Notes: a model not told the origin generated them from the letters alone. DNA of 64,000 nucleotides from Chitinophaga sp. S165 (GCF_003182155.1 NZ_QGTG01000002.1:372001-436000); one strand, 5' to 3'; positions 25,995 to 35,579 are shown, counted from the stretch's first letter. Translations and numbers: made by a program.

Positions 25995-27029
25995 ATGTCA
26001 ACAGCTACTATAGCTCCGCAGGCGTTAACGGCGAAGGATTTTGCAACAGACCAGGAAGTACGCTGGTGTCCGGGTTGCGGAGATTATTCGATCTTAAAAC
26101 AAGTACAAACTATCATGCCCGGTCTGGGCATTCCAAAGGAAAATATCGTAATCGTATCCGGTATCGGCTGCTCTTCGCGTTTTCCTTACTATATGAACAC
26201 ATATGGTATGCACTCCATCCATGGCCGTGCTACCGCTATTGCCTCCGGATTAAAAGCCGTACGTCCTGAACTTAGTGTTTGGGTTGTAACGGGCGACGGT
26301 GACGGTCTTTCCATTGGTGGTAACCATACCATCCACTTGCTGCGCCGTAACTTCGATATCAATGTGATGCTGTTCAATAACCAGATCTATGGTTTGACGA
26401 AAGGCCAGTACTCTCCTACTTCAGAAGAGAACAAAGTGACCAAGTCCACTCCTTTCGGCAGCATTGACCATCCTTTCAATCCGCTGGCGCTGGCATTAGG
26501 TGCAGACGCGACCTTCATAGCCCGCAGTATGGACCGTGATCCAAAACATCTGCAGGAACTGCTGAAACGCAGCCATGCACATAAAGGCGCTTCCTTCCTG
26601 GAAATATACCAGAACTGTAACATCTTTAATGATGGTGCATTCGAGATCTTTACCGAGAAAGGCAGCAAAATGGAAGAGACCCTGTTCGTAGAACAAGGCC
26701 AGCCACTGGTATTTGGCGCACAGAAGAATAAAGGTATCCGCCTGGACGGTTTAAGACCTGTAGTAGTGGAACTGGGTGGAGAATACAGTGCTGACGATCT
26801 CTGGATCCATGATGAGAAAGACTTTTACAAGGCACAGCTCCTGACCCGTATGTTTGACGATCCTCGTATAGAAGGCCACCTGCCACGTCCTTTCGGCGTG
26901 TTCTACCAGGCCTTCCGTCCTACTTACGAAGATCAGTTGAACGCCCAGGTAGAAGGCGCTCTTTCCCAGAAAGGTCCTGGCGATCTTGACAAACTGCTGG
27001 CAGGAAGAGAAACCTGGACTATCAAATAA
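25995..27029 (+). CDS. 2-oxoacid:ferredoxin oxidoreductase, beta subunit
   Basis: 344-aa thiamine-diphosphate-binding subunit that, with an alpha/gamma subunit, oxidatively decarboxylates 2-oxoglutarate or pyruvate to the acyl-CoA with ferredoxin. Signatures: WCPGCGDYSILK, GIGCSSRFPYYMNTYGMHSIHGRA, and the TPP motif VTGDGDGLSIGGNH...LLFNN-type segment (MLFNNQIYGLTKGQYSPTSE). The C-terminal ~60 residues are an extension. The alpha subunit is not in the neighbourhood, which is unusual because korA/korB normally pair. Substrate (2-oxoglutarate versus pyruvate) cannot be fixed by reading. Confidence 0.93.
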   Translation: MSTATIAPQALTAKDFATDQEVRWCPGCGDYSILKQVQTIMPGLGIPKENIVIVSGIGCSSRFPYYMNTYGMHSIHGRATAIASGLKAVRPELSVWVVTGDGDGLSIGGNHTIHLLRRNFDINVMLFNNQIYGLTKGQYSPTSEENKVTKSTPFGSIDHPFNPLALALGADATFIARSMDRDPKHLQELLKRSHAHKGASFLEIYQNCNIFNDGAFEIFTEKGSKMEETLFVEQGQPLVFGAQKNKGIRLDGLRPVVVELGGEYSADDLWIHDEKDFYKAQLLTRMFDDPRIEGHLPRPFGVFYQAFRPTYEDQLNAQVEGALSQKGPGDLDKLLAGRETWTIK

Positions 27030-27055
27030 GCAATTTACCACCACCAATAAAAAGA

Positions 27056-27082
27056 AAAAGCCATTCGCAATGAATGGCTTTT
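27056..27082. terminator. Bidirectional terminator
   Basis: Stem AAAAGCCATTC / GAATGGCTTTT with a 5-nt loop, T-rich on both strands, between the oxidoreductase and the convergent LysE gene. Confidence 0.88.
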
Positions 27083-27106
27083 CTTTTTATAATATTCTTT
27101 CGCTTC

Positions 27107-27745
27107 TTAGTGTGTAATGGCTCCCGGATCAAAAAGCACCTTGTACAACAGAATCACACCAAACAGTATCAGGCTTCCGCCTGCGATCTTATTCAGCCAT
27201 ACCACATTACTCAGGGTCAGCTTATGCCTGATCTTATCAGCTACAAATACTTTCAAAATATCTGTAGATAATACCCAGATCAAAGCAGTAGTATACATCA
27301 TGATACGGTGACCCACTGTAGTAGAACTGGAAGATACACAAACACCTAACCAGAAGATGATAACACCAGGGTTCAGCGTATTCATCAGGAAGCCGGCCAG
27401 CCAGATCTTCAAATAGTCGTGGGTACGGAACATTTCCGGCCGTTCATCACCTGTACTGATCATTACCTTCTTAAAGAACAGTCCGTATATACCCATGCAA
27501 ATGAGCATAATACCACCGATGATACCTATGTATTTTTTATATTCTTCAAGGCCGGTAATGAACGAAGTCGCCAGATTACCTGTTAATACAAAAAATATAT
27601 CACTGAAAGATACTCCTAAAGCAAAGCATACGCCTGCCTTGAATCCATTGTTGATGCTGTATTTTATGATGGCGAAGATAACGGGACCTACAGAAATAGA
27701 TAAAAATAAGCCCAACGCCATACCCTGTGCCAGTGCTGATATCAT
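27107..27745 (-). CDS. LysE family translocator
   Basis: 212-aa inner-membrane exporter of the LysE/RhtB type. Six hydrophobic segments; the first holds the family motif GMALGLFLSISVGPVIFAIIKYSI and the GFKAGVCFALGVSFSD loop. The NPGVIIFWLG motif at TM4 is also conserved. Substrates are amino acids or related small molecules; not resolvable. Convergent with the oxidoreductase gene and followed upstream by GH3's terminator. Confidence 0.9.
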   Translation of the reverse strand: MISALAQGMALGLFLSISVGPVIFAIIKYSINNGFKAGVCFALGVSFSDIFFVLTGNLATSFITGLEEYKKYIGIIGGIMLICMGIYGLFFKKVMISTGDERPEMFRTHDYLKIWLAGFLMNTLNPGVIIFWLGVCVSSSSTTVGHRIMMYTTALIWVLSTDILKVFVADKIRHKLTLSNVVWLNKIAGGSLILFGVILLYKVLFDPGAITH

Positions 27746-27801
27746 GCGCTACAAAATTCCATTACCGTTACTGCTACGGCTATCTTTTATGTAAAAATAA
27801 A

Positions 27802-27827
27802 GGGTAACCTAATTGCTGAAGTTACCC
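27802..27827 (-). terminator. Terminator of the GH3 gene
   Basis: GGGTAAC / GTTACCC stem with a 12-nt loop; the minus-strand product ends in TTTATTTTT. Confidence 0.8.
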
Positions 27828-27857
27828 CTCTTTTTATTTATAGAATCGTTAAATTTC

Positions 27858-29390
27858 TCAGACAGATTTCACACTCAGGAATTGTTCCCAGTCTTTCAGT
27901 TTCTCACCCTTCAATACACGTGGGAATTTATTCATTGCGCCTTCTTTTCCTTTTGCCCTCATATAGTCAATGAACACTTCGTTCGGCATAACCTCTACGA
28001 ATAGTTCTTTCAGCGCAGAAGTCCTTTCCACAGCGTAATCATCATTCACTTCACTCAATGTCTGATCGATGATTTCACGGACACGGTTGCTGTCTACATT
28101 CACATCGTCAGTACCAATATACCAACGGTGTGCGAACAGGCTTTCGTAAGGGAAACCGGCTACGGTGAATTCTTTGATGGTGATGCCCATCTTCTTCTGC
28201 ACCATGTCGATCGCCTTATTCATATTGTCGATGCTCATGTGTTCTCCGCACAAACTCAGGAACTGCTTGGTACGGCCAACGATCGTGATCTCATGTTCTT
28301 TTACGGAAGTGAACTTCACTACGTCGCCGATCAGGTACCGCCATGCACCGGCACAGGTAGAAAGCATTACTGCATATTCCACATCTTCTACCACTTCATG
28401 GATCATATATGCCTTCGGATTAGGTTTCACCTCACCGTCTGCCGTGAAGTTATCTTCATTGAATGGAATGAACTCATAGAAGATACCTGTGTTCAGCACC
28501 AGTTTGATCCCTTTTACACCGGGTCTTGCCTGGAAGCCGAAAGAACCTTCGGAAGCCATATAGGTTTCGATGAAATTGATCGGTTTACCCAGTAATTTCT
28601 GGAAGCTGTCACGGTAGGGTTCGAAAGATACGCCTCCGTGGATATATACGGCCAGGTTCGGCCAGATCTCATGAATGTTCTTAACTCCGTGGTATTTGAT
28701 GATCTCCGCCAGTACGATCTGTACCCAGGCAGGCACACCACATACGGTACCTACGTCCCACTGGGGAGCCTTACGGACGATCAGCTTGATACGTTGTTCC
28801 CAGTTTGGCTTTTTGGAAATATTACCGCCGGGCTTGTAGAAACGCCTGAACCAGCGGGGGATGTTTTTAGCCTGAATACCACTCATGTCACCCTCATAAT
28901 AATCTCCCTTTTCATAGAGGGCAGTTGTGCCGCCCAACATCAGGATCCCTTTGGTAAAGGATTTAGGAGGAATATTGAAGTTCGCCATGGAATACAGTTG
29001 CTTTACGCCCACTTTCTTGACGTTCCGCAACATGTCTTTGGTAACAGGTATATGTTTACTTGCCGACTCCGATGTACCGGAGCTAAGCGCGAAGTACTTG
29101 ATCTTTTCAGGCCAGCTAACGTTTGCCTGACCTTCCAGACATTTATGCCACCACTCTGCGTGCATCTTGTTATAGTTGTGCACAGGGACAGCAGCACGGT
29201 ACTGGGCCATCACATTTGGGCTATTCAGGATCTCCTGAAATTTATAATGCTGTCCAAATTGCGTGTCCTTTGCCTTCGCCAGCAGTCTGTGTAATACCTG
29301 TAACTGGTATTGGCGAGGTGTCCCTAACTTAAATGTAAATTTCTTCCTGATGCGCAGTGACCTGGATATAAGATTACCTAAAATGGCCAT
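27858..29390 (-). CDS. GH3 auxin-responsive-promoter family protein
   Basis: 510-aa member of the ANL adenylating superfamily, related to plant GH3 acyl-acid amido synthetases that join an acyl acid to an amino acid through an acyl-AMP. Visible ATP-binding segments: YFALSSGTSESASKHIPVT (P-loop-like), a SEGSFGFQ motif and YLIGDVVKFTSV near the C-domain hinge. Bacterial substrate unknown. Divergent from the inositol monophosphatase gene; a TATTTTTG box at 29417-29424 lies 27 bp upstream of the ATG. Confidence 0.9.
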   Translation of the reverse strand: MAILGNLISRSLRIRKKFTFKLGTPRQYQLQVLHRLLAKAKDTQFGQHYKFQEILNSPNVMAQYRAAVPVHNYNKMHAEWWHKCLEGQANVSWPEKIKYFALSSGTSESASKHIPVTKDMLRNVKKVGVKQLYSMANFNIPPKSFTKGILMLGGTTALYEKGDYYEGDMSGIQAKNIPRWFRRFYKPGGNISKKPNWEQRIKLIVRKAPQWDVGTVCGVPAWVQIVLAEIIKYHGVKNIHEIWPNLAVYIHGGVSFEPYRDSFQKLLGKPINFIETYMASEGSFGFQARPGVKGIKLVLNTGIFYEFIPFNEDNFTADGEVKPNPKAYMIHEVVEDVEYAVMLSTCAGAWRYLIGDVVKFTSVKEHEITIVGRTKQFLSLCGEHMSIDNMNKAIDMVQKKMGITIKEFTVAGFPYESLFAHRWYIGTDDVNVDSNRVREIIDQTLSEVNDDYAVERTSALKELFVEVMPNEVFIDYMRAKGKEGAMNKFPRVLKGEKLKDWEQFLSVKSV

Positions 29391-29416
29391 TAATTTACCT
29401 TCTCATTTATTAACTG

Positions 29417-29424
29417 CAAAAATA
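29417..29424 (-). promoter_or_regulatory. -7 box (TATTTTTG) of the GH3 gene
   Basis: Perfect TAnnTTTG, leader about 22 nt. A short palindrome CCGAATTTCGG lies just upstream (29428-29438). Confidence 0.5.
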
Positions 29425-29536
29425 CGCCGAATTTCGGATTGCGACGGTTTGATTTTGGATTACAGGTACCTTACCGCTGGCAATCTTATACAAACATATT
29501 ACTAAAAACGATATGGTTAGAAAAAAAATTCCCGCG

Positions 29537-29544
29537 TACCTTTG
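29537..29544 (+). promoter_or_regulatory. -7 box (TACCTTTG) abutting the inositol monophosphatase ATG
   Basis: Perfect TAnnTTTG with only four bases before the ATG at 29549. If used, the transcript starts at or within a base or two of the start codon (leaderless). Confidence 0.45.
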
Positions 29545-29548
29545 CCCC

Positions 29549-30322
29549 ATGTTAAAAGCTACCCTTCTCAAAGCAACACAGGCCGGTGGAGATGTTCTGA
29601 AACAGTACTTTAACGGCTCTTTTCAGGTGTCCAGCAAAAGTTCAGTGAATGACCTCGTAACGGAGGCTGATAAGAATGCAGAGACAGCCATATTCAGTGT
29701 GATCAGGGAAACATTTCCCCACCACTTTATACTCAGTGAAGAGTCTGGCGAGATCAGCAGCGATTCAAATACCAAGTGGATCATCGATCCCCTTGACGGT
29801 ACGGTGAACTTTGCGCATGGTATTCCCATCTGTTGTGTTTCTATTGGCATTGAGCAGGACGGCGAAATGATCCTGGGTGCTGTATACAACCCTTTCCTGA
29901 ACGAATTCTTCGTTGCTGAAAAGGGCCAGGGAGCTACGCTCAATGATAAACCCATCCGCGTTTCGGCTAAAGAAGAGATGAACAAGGCCTGTATGGTTAC
30001 CGGCTTCCCTTATACCTGGAAAGAATATACTCACAGTCCAATTGATGTATTCGAGTACTTCGTAAAACAGGGACAACCTGTACGCAGGCTGGGTTCTGCC
30101 GCTATCGATCTTTGCTGGGTAGCTGCGGGCCGCTTTGACGGCTATTATGAACACAGCCTGAATGCCTGGGATGCTGCCGCAGGCTTCCTCATGGTAGAAG
30201 AAGCAGGTGGAAAGGTTACCGATTTCAAAGGTCACCGCTACTCTCCTTACCAACGTACGCTGATAGCTACAAACGGTCTCATTCACGAGCCACTGATTGA
30301 CATTGTAAACGGAAAATACTGA
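29549..30322 (+). CDS. Inositol monophosphatase family protein
   Basis: 257-aa Mg-dependent phosphatase of the IMPase/SuhB/CysQ group. Catalytic segments: LVTEADKNAE, ILSEESGE (metal Glu), WIIDPLDGTVNFAHG (metal DPLDGT) and NAWDAAAGFLMVEEAGG (metal Asp). These include all three metal sites, so it should be active; substrate may be inositol phosphate or another sugar phosphate. I use the ATG at 29549, giving normal N-terminus MLKATLLKATQAGG; a further in-frame ATG at 29513 is upstream of the promoter box. Followed 16 bp on by thiL, so likely an operon. Confidence 0.9.
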   Translation: MLKATLLKATQAGGDVLKQYFNGSFQVSSKSSVNDLVTEADKNAETAIFSVIRETFPHHFILSEESGEISSDSNTKWIIDPLDGTVNFAHGIPICCVSIGIEQDGEMILGAVYNPFLNEFFVAEKGQGATLNDKPIRVSAKEEMNKACMVTGFPYTWKEYTHSPIDVFEYFVKQGQPVRRLGSAAIDLCWVAAGRFDGYYEHSLNAWDAAAGFLMVEEAGGKVTDFKGHRYSPYQRTLIATNGLIHEPLIDIVNGKY

Positions 30323-30338
30323 TCTAATTTCATACACC

Positions 30339-31373
30339 ATGAGTGACGAAAGAACAGAGATAAACTCCCTCGGGGAGTTCGGACTGATAGAACTGCTTAC
30401 CAAAAATATAGAGATCCAGCAAGTCAGCACCGTGCTTGGTGTTGGCGACGACGCTGCTGTTATTGATCATTTTGGCCGTCAGACAGTGATCTCTACAGAT
30501 ATGCTGATAGAAGGCATACACTTTGACCTGATGTATACTCCGCTCAAACACCTGGGGTATAAATCTGTCGTAGTGAACCTCTCTGACATATACGCCATGA
30601 ACGCGACCCCTACTCAGATCACCATGAGCATTGCGTTCAGCAATCGTTTTTCTGTAGATGCACTGAATGAGTTTTATGAAGGTGTATATGCTGCCTGCGA
30701 GAAATACGGCGTAGATCTCATCGGCGGAGATACCACTTCTTCACAGAAAGGTTTTGTGATCAGTGTAACAGCCATCGGTGAAGTAGCTCCCGACAAGTTC
30801 GTAAAGCGTTCCACCGCCCAGAAAGGCGACCTGCTTTGCGTATCCGGTGATCTTGGCGCGGCTTACCTCGGGCTGACACTCCTTGAAAGGGAAAAACAGA
30901 TCTACCTGGAAAGTCCGCAACTGCAGCCTGACCTGGAGAACCAGACTTACATTATAGGCCGTCAGTTAAAACCTGAAGCCCGTCGCGATATCATTGAATT
31001 CCTGCAGGAACAGGATATCCAGCCTACAGCAATGATGGATGTGAGTGATGGATTAAGCTCAGAAATATTGCACATCTGCAAACAGAGCAACCTCGGAGTA
31101 GTGTTATATGAGGAGAAGATCCCTATTGCCAATGAAACAAAAGAGATGGCGCTGAAATTTTCTCTTGATCCCACAGCGGCAGCCCTTAGCGGCGGAGAAG
31201 ATTATGAACTGCTCTTTACTATGAAGCAGGAAGATTACGATAAGATCGTGTTGTCTGAGCAGATCAGTGTGATCGGGTATATGGCCGACATCAGTGAAGG
31301 TGCACATATACTGACCAAAGGCGGTAATAAATTCAAACTGGTGGCACAGGGCTGGAACGCTTTCCAGCAATAA
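30339..31373 (+). CDS. thiL: Thiamine-monophosphate kinase
   Basis: ATP-dependent enzyme converting TMP to the cofactor TPP. The 344-aa product starts with the ThiL pattern GEFGLIELLTKN, VGDDAAVIDH (metal Asp), ISTDMLIEGIHFDL, VGGDTTSS-like LIGGDTTSSQKGF and MDVSDGLSSEI, all in order. Length is normal. Cotranscribed with the inositol monophosphatase upstream and closed by a strong bidirectional terminator. Confidence 0.95.
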   Translation: MSDERTEINSLGEFGLIELLTKNIEIQQVSTVLGVGDDAAVIDHFGRQTVISTDMLIEGIHFDLMYTPLKHLGYKSVVVNLSDIYAMNATPTQITMSIAFSNRFSVDALNEFYEGVYAACEKYGVDLIGGDTTSSQKGFVISVTAIGEVAPDKFVKRSTAQKGDLLCVSGDLGAAYLGLTLLEREKQIYLESPQLQPDLENQTYIIGRQLKPEARRDIIEFLQEQDIQPTAMMDVSDGLSSEILHICKQSNLGVVLYEEKIPIANETKEMALKFSLDPTAAALSGGEDYELLFTMKQEDYDKIVLSEQISVIGYMADISEGAHILTKGGNKFKLVAQGWNAFQQ

Positions 31374-31384
31374 GACATAAAAAA

Positions 31385-31447
31385 AGAACCAGGAATTGGA
31401 TGCATGCGATCATCTTCGCATAAGTTCAATTCCTGGTTCTTTTTTTA
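31385..31447. terminator. Bidirectional terminator with nested hairpin
   Basis: 14-bp stem AGAACCAGGAATTG / CAATTCCTGGTTCT enclosing a smaller TGCG/CGCA hairpin; T8 on the plus strand and T-rich on the minus strand. It separates thiL from the convergent GT39 gene. Confidence 0.9.
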
Positions 31448-31451
31448 TTAT

Positions 31452-33134
31452 TTATTCCACCACTACAGTCACTGTCTGACTATTATGCGTCGGGAAAAGT
31501 ATGCCTGCAAATACACAGAATTTCAATTGATACGTTCCCGGTTTGTCCGGTACGATCACCTCCATACGGATGATACGTCTATCTATCGCCCTGCTTAATA
31601 CCAGGTCGGATTTCACGCCGCCCAATACCTTTTCCTTCTGTGCAAATCCGTAGCCTATCACTGCTTCGTGCGCCTTATCTACCGGTACCGGTTCATTATA
31701 ACCATTCTTTAACTGCAGAATAAAAGGCATGCGCTCGCCCCGTTTCACCTTCACATATTTCATTGCCGGCACAAGTGTGATCAGCGAATAGGAATAATAA
31801 GGGTCCTGGTCGTAAGCATTCCATGGTCCTTTAACAGTGTTGAAACTATCTGTATATGGTAAAGTATTATCAGGAGTAAAAGTGATCAGCACTGGTTTTC
31901 CCCATAGTTGTTTCTCCGTATCCCAGTAGTTGTATTGGTTCCGGCGCGTATAGCGGTTGTTAACCACATATGCCAGTTCTCCACTGTAGAACATATACTT
32001 CGAAGGCCACTGATAACTGTTGATGAAAACAACTGGCCTGCCTGCTGCCTGCCGTTTTATTTCTGCTGCCCAGGGCTTATTGTGATGGATCTCCGGACGC
32101 ACTTTCACCCCCGGCATAAAGTCCCACACCATATAGACACGTGTGATAGCCACCAGGATCAGTGTGAATACTGCCAGGTAAGGTAGTATGCGGAGTGACC
32201 ATTTTAGTGAGCGTTTGCGACGTACCGCCTGATGTGCCAATACCATAGCCGGTGTAAACAACATCACTGTCCAGTTGGCCTCTACCCTGCCTTTGAAAGT
32301 ACTGATCAGGAAGAATGTCAGCACACCTATGAGAGAGAATTTCAAAGCCCTTTCAAAAGCACTCTGAATAGGACAAACGAAGCCATAGTATAAGATCAGC
32401 CATCCGGCCACCGGACCAAATAAAAGGAGTTGCCCCAGGATATACTCTACTGTAAAGCTAATATTGTATGTACTGGCATTCCTCTCTACCAGGTGATATT
32501 GCAGGGATGGGAAATCATGTGCATACTGCCAGTATAGATGTGGCAGGAACAATATGCTGGTAATGATACAGGCAACATAGAATTTAAATACCCGCAGCAG
32601 GTTCAGGTTAGAAATAACGGTGAAGCCTACCAGCAGAATACCGTGGTATTTACTATAGAACATCAGCGCCATGCTTAAAGCCAGCAGCAAGGTATTTTTC
32701 CAGCTCTGCTGTTCCAGGAAATTGCGGTATACCAGGAAGTAGAATGCAGCAAAGAAGACCAGCGGTACGTCCGGCACTGCCAGCATACCTCCCAATTGCA
32801 TAGCCGCCATTACACACAGCAGCAGGTAGAACAGGCGGTTATCCCTTCTGGGTATCAGCTTATCAGTGATGATCAGTGTAAGCACATTCAGGATCACCAT
32901 ACACAAACGAACACCGAACTCATTATGGAACAGCGCATACCCGATCTTGATGAGCAGCGCCACCATTGGCGGATGGTCAAAATATCCCCAGTCGAGGTGA
33001 CGGGAATATACCCAGTAGTAGGCTTCATCATCCATCAACTCGGTAAATCCAGCCTGTAACAGCCCAAGTAAAAGCCATACCAGGAAAAATAAGTTCTTGT
33101 ACTGGTCTTTCTTAAAGAAGTGTGTGATGCCCAT
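31452..33134 (-). CDS. GT39/PMT-type membrane glycosyltransferase
   Basis: 560-aa polytopic protein of the ArnT/PMT superfamily, which transfers sugars from polyprenyl-phosphate donors to proteins or lipid A in the periplasm. Conserved DDEAYYWVYSRHLDWGYFDHPP (catalytic Asp-Glu) in the first loop, about eleven TM segments (15-400), and a C-terminal periplasmic beta domain (about 420-560). The acceptor is unknown. It lies next to nagA (21-bp gap), with no clear functional connection. Confidence 0.9.
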   Translation of the reverse strand: MGITHFFKKDQYKNLFFLVWLLLGLLQAGFTELMDDEAYYWVYSRHLDWGYFDHPPMVALLIKIGYALFHNEFGVRLCMVILNVLTLIITDKLIPRRDNRLFYLLLCVMAAMQLGGMLAVPDVPLVFFAAFYFLVYRNFLEQQSWKNTLLLALSMALMFYSKYHGILLVGFTVISNLNLLRVFKFYVACIITSILFLPHLYWQYAHDFPSLQYHLVERNASTYNISFTVEYILGQLLLFGPVAGWLILYYGFVCPIQSAFERALKFSLIGVLTFFLISTFKGRVEANWTVMLFTPAMVLAHQAVRRKRSLKWSLRILPYLAVFTLILVAITRVYMVWDFMPGVKVRPEIHHNKPWAAEIKRQAAGRPVVFINSYQWPSKYMFYSGELAYVVNNRYTRRNQYNYWDTEKQLWGKPVLITFTPDNTLPYTDSFNTVKGPWNAYDQDPYYSYSLITLVPAMKYVKVKRGERMPFILQLKNGYNEPVPVDKAHEAVIGYGFAQKEKVLGGVKSDLVLSRAIDRRIIRMEVIVPDKPGTYQLKFCVFAGILFPTHNSQTVTVVVE

Positions 33135-33155
33135 GAAAATTACAGGTTGAAACCG

Positions 33156-34268
33156 CTAAGATAACCCAATTAACTGTTTCAAGTCCCAATCAGTATCTAA
33201 CACGACCATAGTATCCAGGTAACCCGGTGCTATTTTTCCCAGTTCATGAGACACGCCAGCTACGATAGCCGGATAGGTAGAAGCCATACGCAGGGCCTCT
33301 TCCGGCAGGATGCCCACCTTTGTGATACAGTTTTTCAGGGCTTTATGCATCGTCAGTTTGGAGCCTGCCAGCACACCTTGTGCATTTACATAACGGTCTG
33401 ATTCTTCCACATATACATAATCTCCTTCAGCACAGGCCACTACGGCATCGGTGATCAGGAACAAGCGTTCGCCCATTATCTTCTTACTGATACGTACCGA
33501 ATGAAAGTCAACGTGTACACCATCTGCTACAATGCTGGCATACACAGACGGATGATCGTAGATGGCACCTACCAGACCGGGGGCCCGGCCCTGTAGTGGA
33601 GACATGGCATTGAACAAGTGCGTACTGGTGGTAATACCATCTTCAAATGATTGGTAGGCCGTAGCATAATCGGCGTTGCTATGACCGGCAGACACCACGA
33701 CGCCTGCATCCTGCAATTGCTTTACCAGCGCCGGATCACAGCACTCAGGTGCAAGCGTCATCATTTTAATAACGCCTTTTCCGATAGCCAGCAATTCATT
33801 AATATCGGCGGCAGTGGGTTGTTTGATGTATTGAATAAGATGTGCTCCTTTTTTCTCGGGGTTCATGAATGGCCCTTCGAGGTGAAGGCCCAGTACGCCT
33901 TTACCTCCTTCCGCCCAGTATTGGCGTACTGCTTCAATGGACTTCCGCATTACTTCCGGGGAGTGGGTAGGAATGGTGGGCAGGAAAAAACCGGCTCCGC
34001 CACTACAACAATAGTCGTAGGTAGCTTTTAAAGTAGCCGTATCTGGTGTGAAAGGGAATAGTTTACCGTTACCGCCATAGATCTGCAGATCGATAAAACC
34101 AGGTGCGAGTATCGCCCCTTTCAGATCGGTCAGTTCCGCATTTTCCGGCACCTGTGCCTGCGGTACGACTTGTTGTATGCGGCCATTTTCTGTAATAACA
34201 GCATAGCCGTCCAGCCATAAATCTCCTGTGAAAATCCGTGAGTTAATGTACGCCCTAAGCATTGACAA
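33156..34268 (-). CDS. nagA: N-acetylglucosamine-6-phosphate deacetylase
   Basis: Deacetylates GlcNAc-6-P in amino-sugar and chitin/peptidoglycan recycling. 370 aa with family metal ligands: LGLHLEGPF (Glu about 131), SAGHSNAD (His about 196), STHLFNAMSP (His about 217) and the catalytic ITDA (Asp about 274). As in E. coli NagA, the amidohydrolase HxH is replaced (GFIDLQIYGG). Chitin-rich lifestyle of Chitinophaga fits, but no nagB or transporter is adjacent. Coupled at 21 bp to GT39. Confidence 0.95.
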   Translation of the reverse strand: MSMLRAYINSRIFTGDLWLDGYAVITENGRIQQVVPQAQVPENAELTDLKGAILAPGFIDLQIYGGNGKLFPFTPDTATLKATYDYCCSGGAGFFLPTIPTHSPEVMRKSIEAVRQYWAEGGKGVLGLHLEGPFMNPEKKGAHLIQYIKQPTAADINELLAIGKGVIKMMTLAPECCDPALVKQLQDAGVVVSAGHSNADYATAYQSFEDGITTSTHLFNAMSPLQGRAPGLVGAIYDHPSVYASIVADGVHVDFHSVRISKKIMGERLFLITDAVVACAEGDYVYVEESDRYVNAQGVLAGSKLTMHKALKNCITKVGILPEEALRMASTYPAIVAGVSHELGKIAPGYLDTMVVLDTDWDLKQLIGLS

Positions 34269-34330
34269 TGTTTTTAGTATCTATGATAACAGTCATAGTC
34301 AATACCAGCCGGCAAATCCCATGAACTGCG

Positions 34331-34714
34331 TTATACTTCGTATAATTCCAGCGGCAGACCGTCAGGATCGGTAAAAAAGGTAAACCGTCTGCCGGTATAA
34401 GGATCTGTGCGTATAGGCTCGGGAGTTACATTATGGGTTTTCAGATGGGCTACCACCTGTTCAATATTATTCACTGAAAAGGCCAGGTGCCTCAATCCGA
34501 CAGCTTCCGGCCCGCTTACTCTTGGCGGCGGGTCGGGAAAGGAAAACAACTCTATCACATAATGACCGTTCAGTGCCAGGTCCAGCTTATACGACCGGCG
34601 TTCCAGCCTGTAAACTTCACGTATGATCTTTAGTCCGAGCACTTCTGTATAAAAACGCTTACTTCGCTCATAGTCAGCGCAAATGATAGCTATATGGTGT
34701 ATGGCCTTCAACAT
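34331..34714 (-). CDS. VOC family protein (glyoxalase I-like, YaeR type)
   Basis: 127-aa metal-binding vicinal-oxygen-chelate protein. Begins IHHIAIICADYERSKRFYTEVLGL (His metal ligand) and has GLRHLAFSVNN and FFTDPDGLPLELYEV with the second His/Glu ligands, the SMU1112c/YaeR pattern. Substrate unknown. The stop codon of the upstream nitrilase overlaps its ATG (TAATG), so translation is coupled. Confidence 0.9.
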   Translation of the reverse strand: MLKAIHHIAIICADYERSKRFYTEVLGLKIIREVYRLERRSYKLDLALNGHYVIELFSFPDPPPRVSGPEAVGLRHLAFSVNNIEQVVAHLKTHNVTPEPIRTDPYTGRRFTFFTDPDGLPLELYEV

Positions 34715-35508
34715 TAAAATACCTGGAATTTATCTGCATCCTTCAGGAAAGGAAAGTTCTTCCTTACCTCGTCCAGGCGGGAGCGTTCTAGTGTGGTAGT
34801 AAAAATATCCTCGTCGTTTGATTTCCTGTAAAGGATCTCTCCCAGAGGGTCTATCAGGCTGGAATCGCCACTGTGATAAATGTTGTTACCGTCGTTGCCT
34901 ACCCTGTTCACGCCAATAGCATAAGCCTGATTTTCGATAGCTCGTGCATGGATCAGGGTTTTCCAGGGCGTACTTCTCCTTTCGGGCCAGTTAGCAACGT
35001 TGATCAGTATATCGTATTCAGGTGCGCCGGTTTCCGGAGATATCGCGTTCCTGGACCATACCGGGAAACGCAGGTCATAACAAACGTTCAGGCAGATCTT
35101 CCAGCCTTTTACCTGGGCTATCAGGCGTTTATCGCCAGCCTGGTAATGCTCATGCTCTCCGGCATAGCCGAAAAGATGACGTTTATCGTAGGTACCATAA
35201 ACACCGTTAGGCTGCATCCATAGCAGTCGGTTCAGGTAATGTCCGTCTTCTTCGATGATCAGGCTTCCGGTGATGATAACATTTTTCTCAGCAGCCTTCT
35301 TCTTCATCCACTGTACCGCACTGCCGTCCATAGTCTGCGCCAGTTTTTCAGGGGCCATACTGAAGCCTGTACTGAACATTTCCGGTAATATCACTACTTC
35401 CGTCCGTTCCTGAATTGAATTGATCTTTTCATCGAACATGCGAAGATTCTCTTCTATATTTTCCCAGTGCAGGTTAGTTTGTACAAGCGTTACCTTCAGG
35501 TCTGACAT
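34714..35508 (-). CDS. Nitrilase-family amidohydrolase (omega-amidase, YafV-like)
   Basis: 264-aa cytosolic carbon-nitrogen hydrolase. The Cys-Glu-Lys triad is visible: Glu43 (LPEMFSTGFSM), Lys109 (YDKRHLF) and Cys143 (NVCYDLRFPVW). Closest known type is omega-amidase/YafV, which hydrolyses alpha-ketoglutaramate in methionine salvage. Overlaps the VOC gene by four bases (TAATG). Confidence 0.9.
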   Translation of the reverse strand: MSDLKVTLVQTNLHWENIEENLRMFDEKINSIQERTEVVILPEMFSTGFSMAPEKLAQTMDGSAVQWMKKKAAEKNVIITGSLIIEEDGHYLNRLLWMQPNGVYGTYDKRHLFGYAGEHEHYQAGDKRLIAQVKGWKICLNVCYDLRFPVWSRNAISPETGAPEYDILINVANWPERRSTPWKTLIHARAIENQAYAIGVNRVGNDGNNIYHSGDSSLIDPLGEILYRKSNDEDIFTTTLERSRLDEVRKNFPFLKDADKFQVF

Positions 35509-35579
35509 ATTTTTAAATTAAATTTCCTTCTCGCAAATTACGATGACTTCGTTTAAAAACTATGAAAATTATCCGGCAT

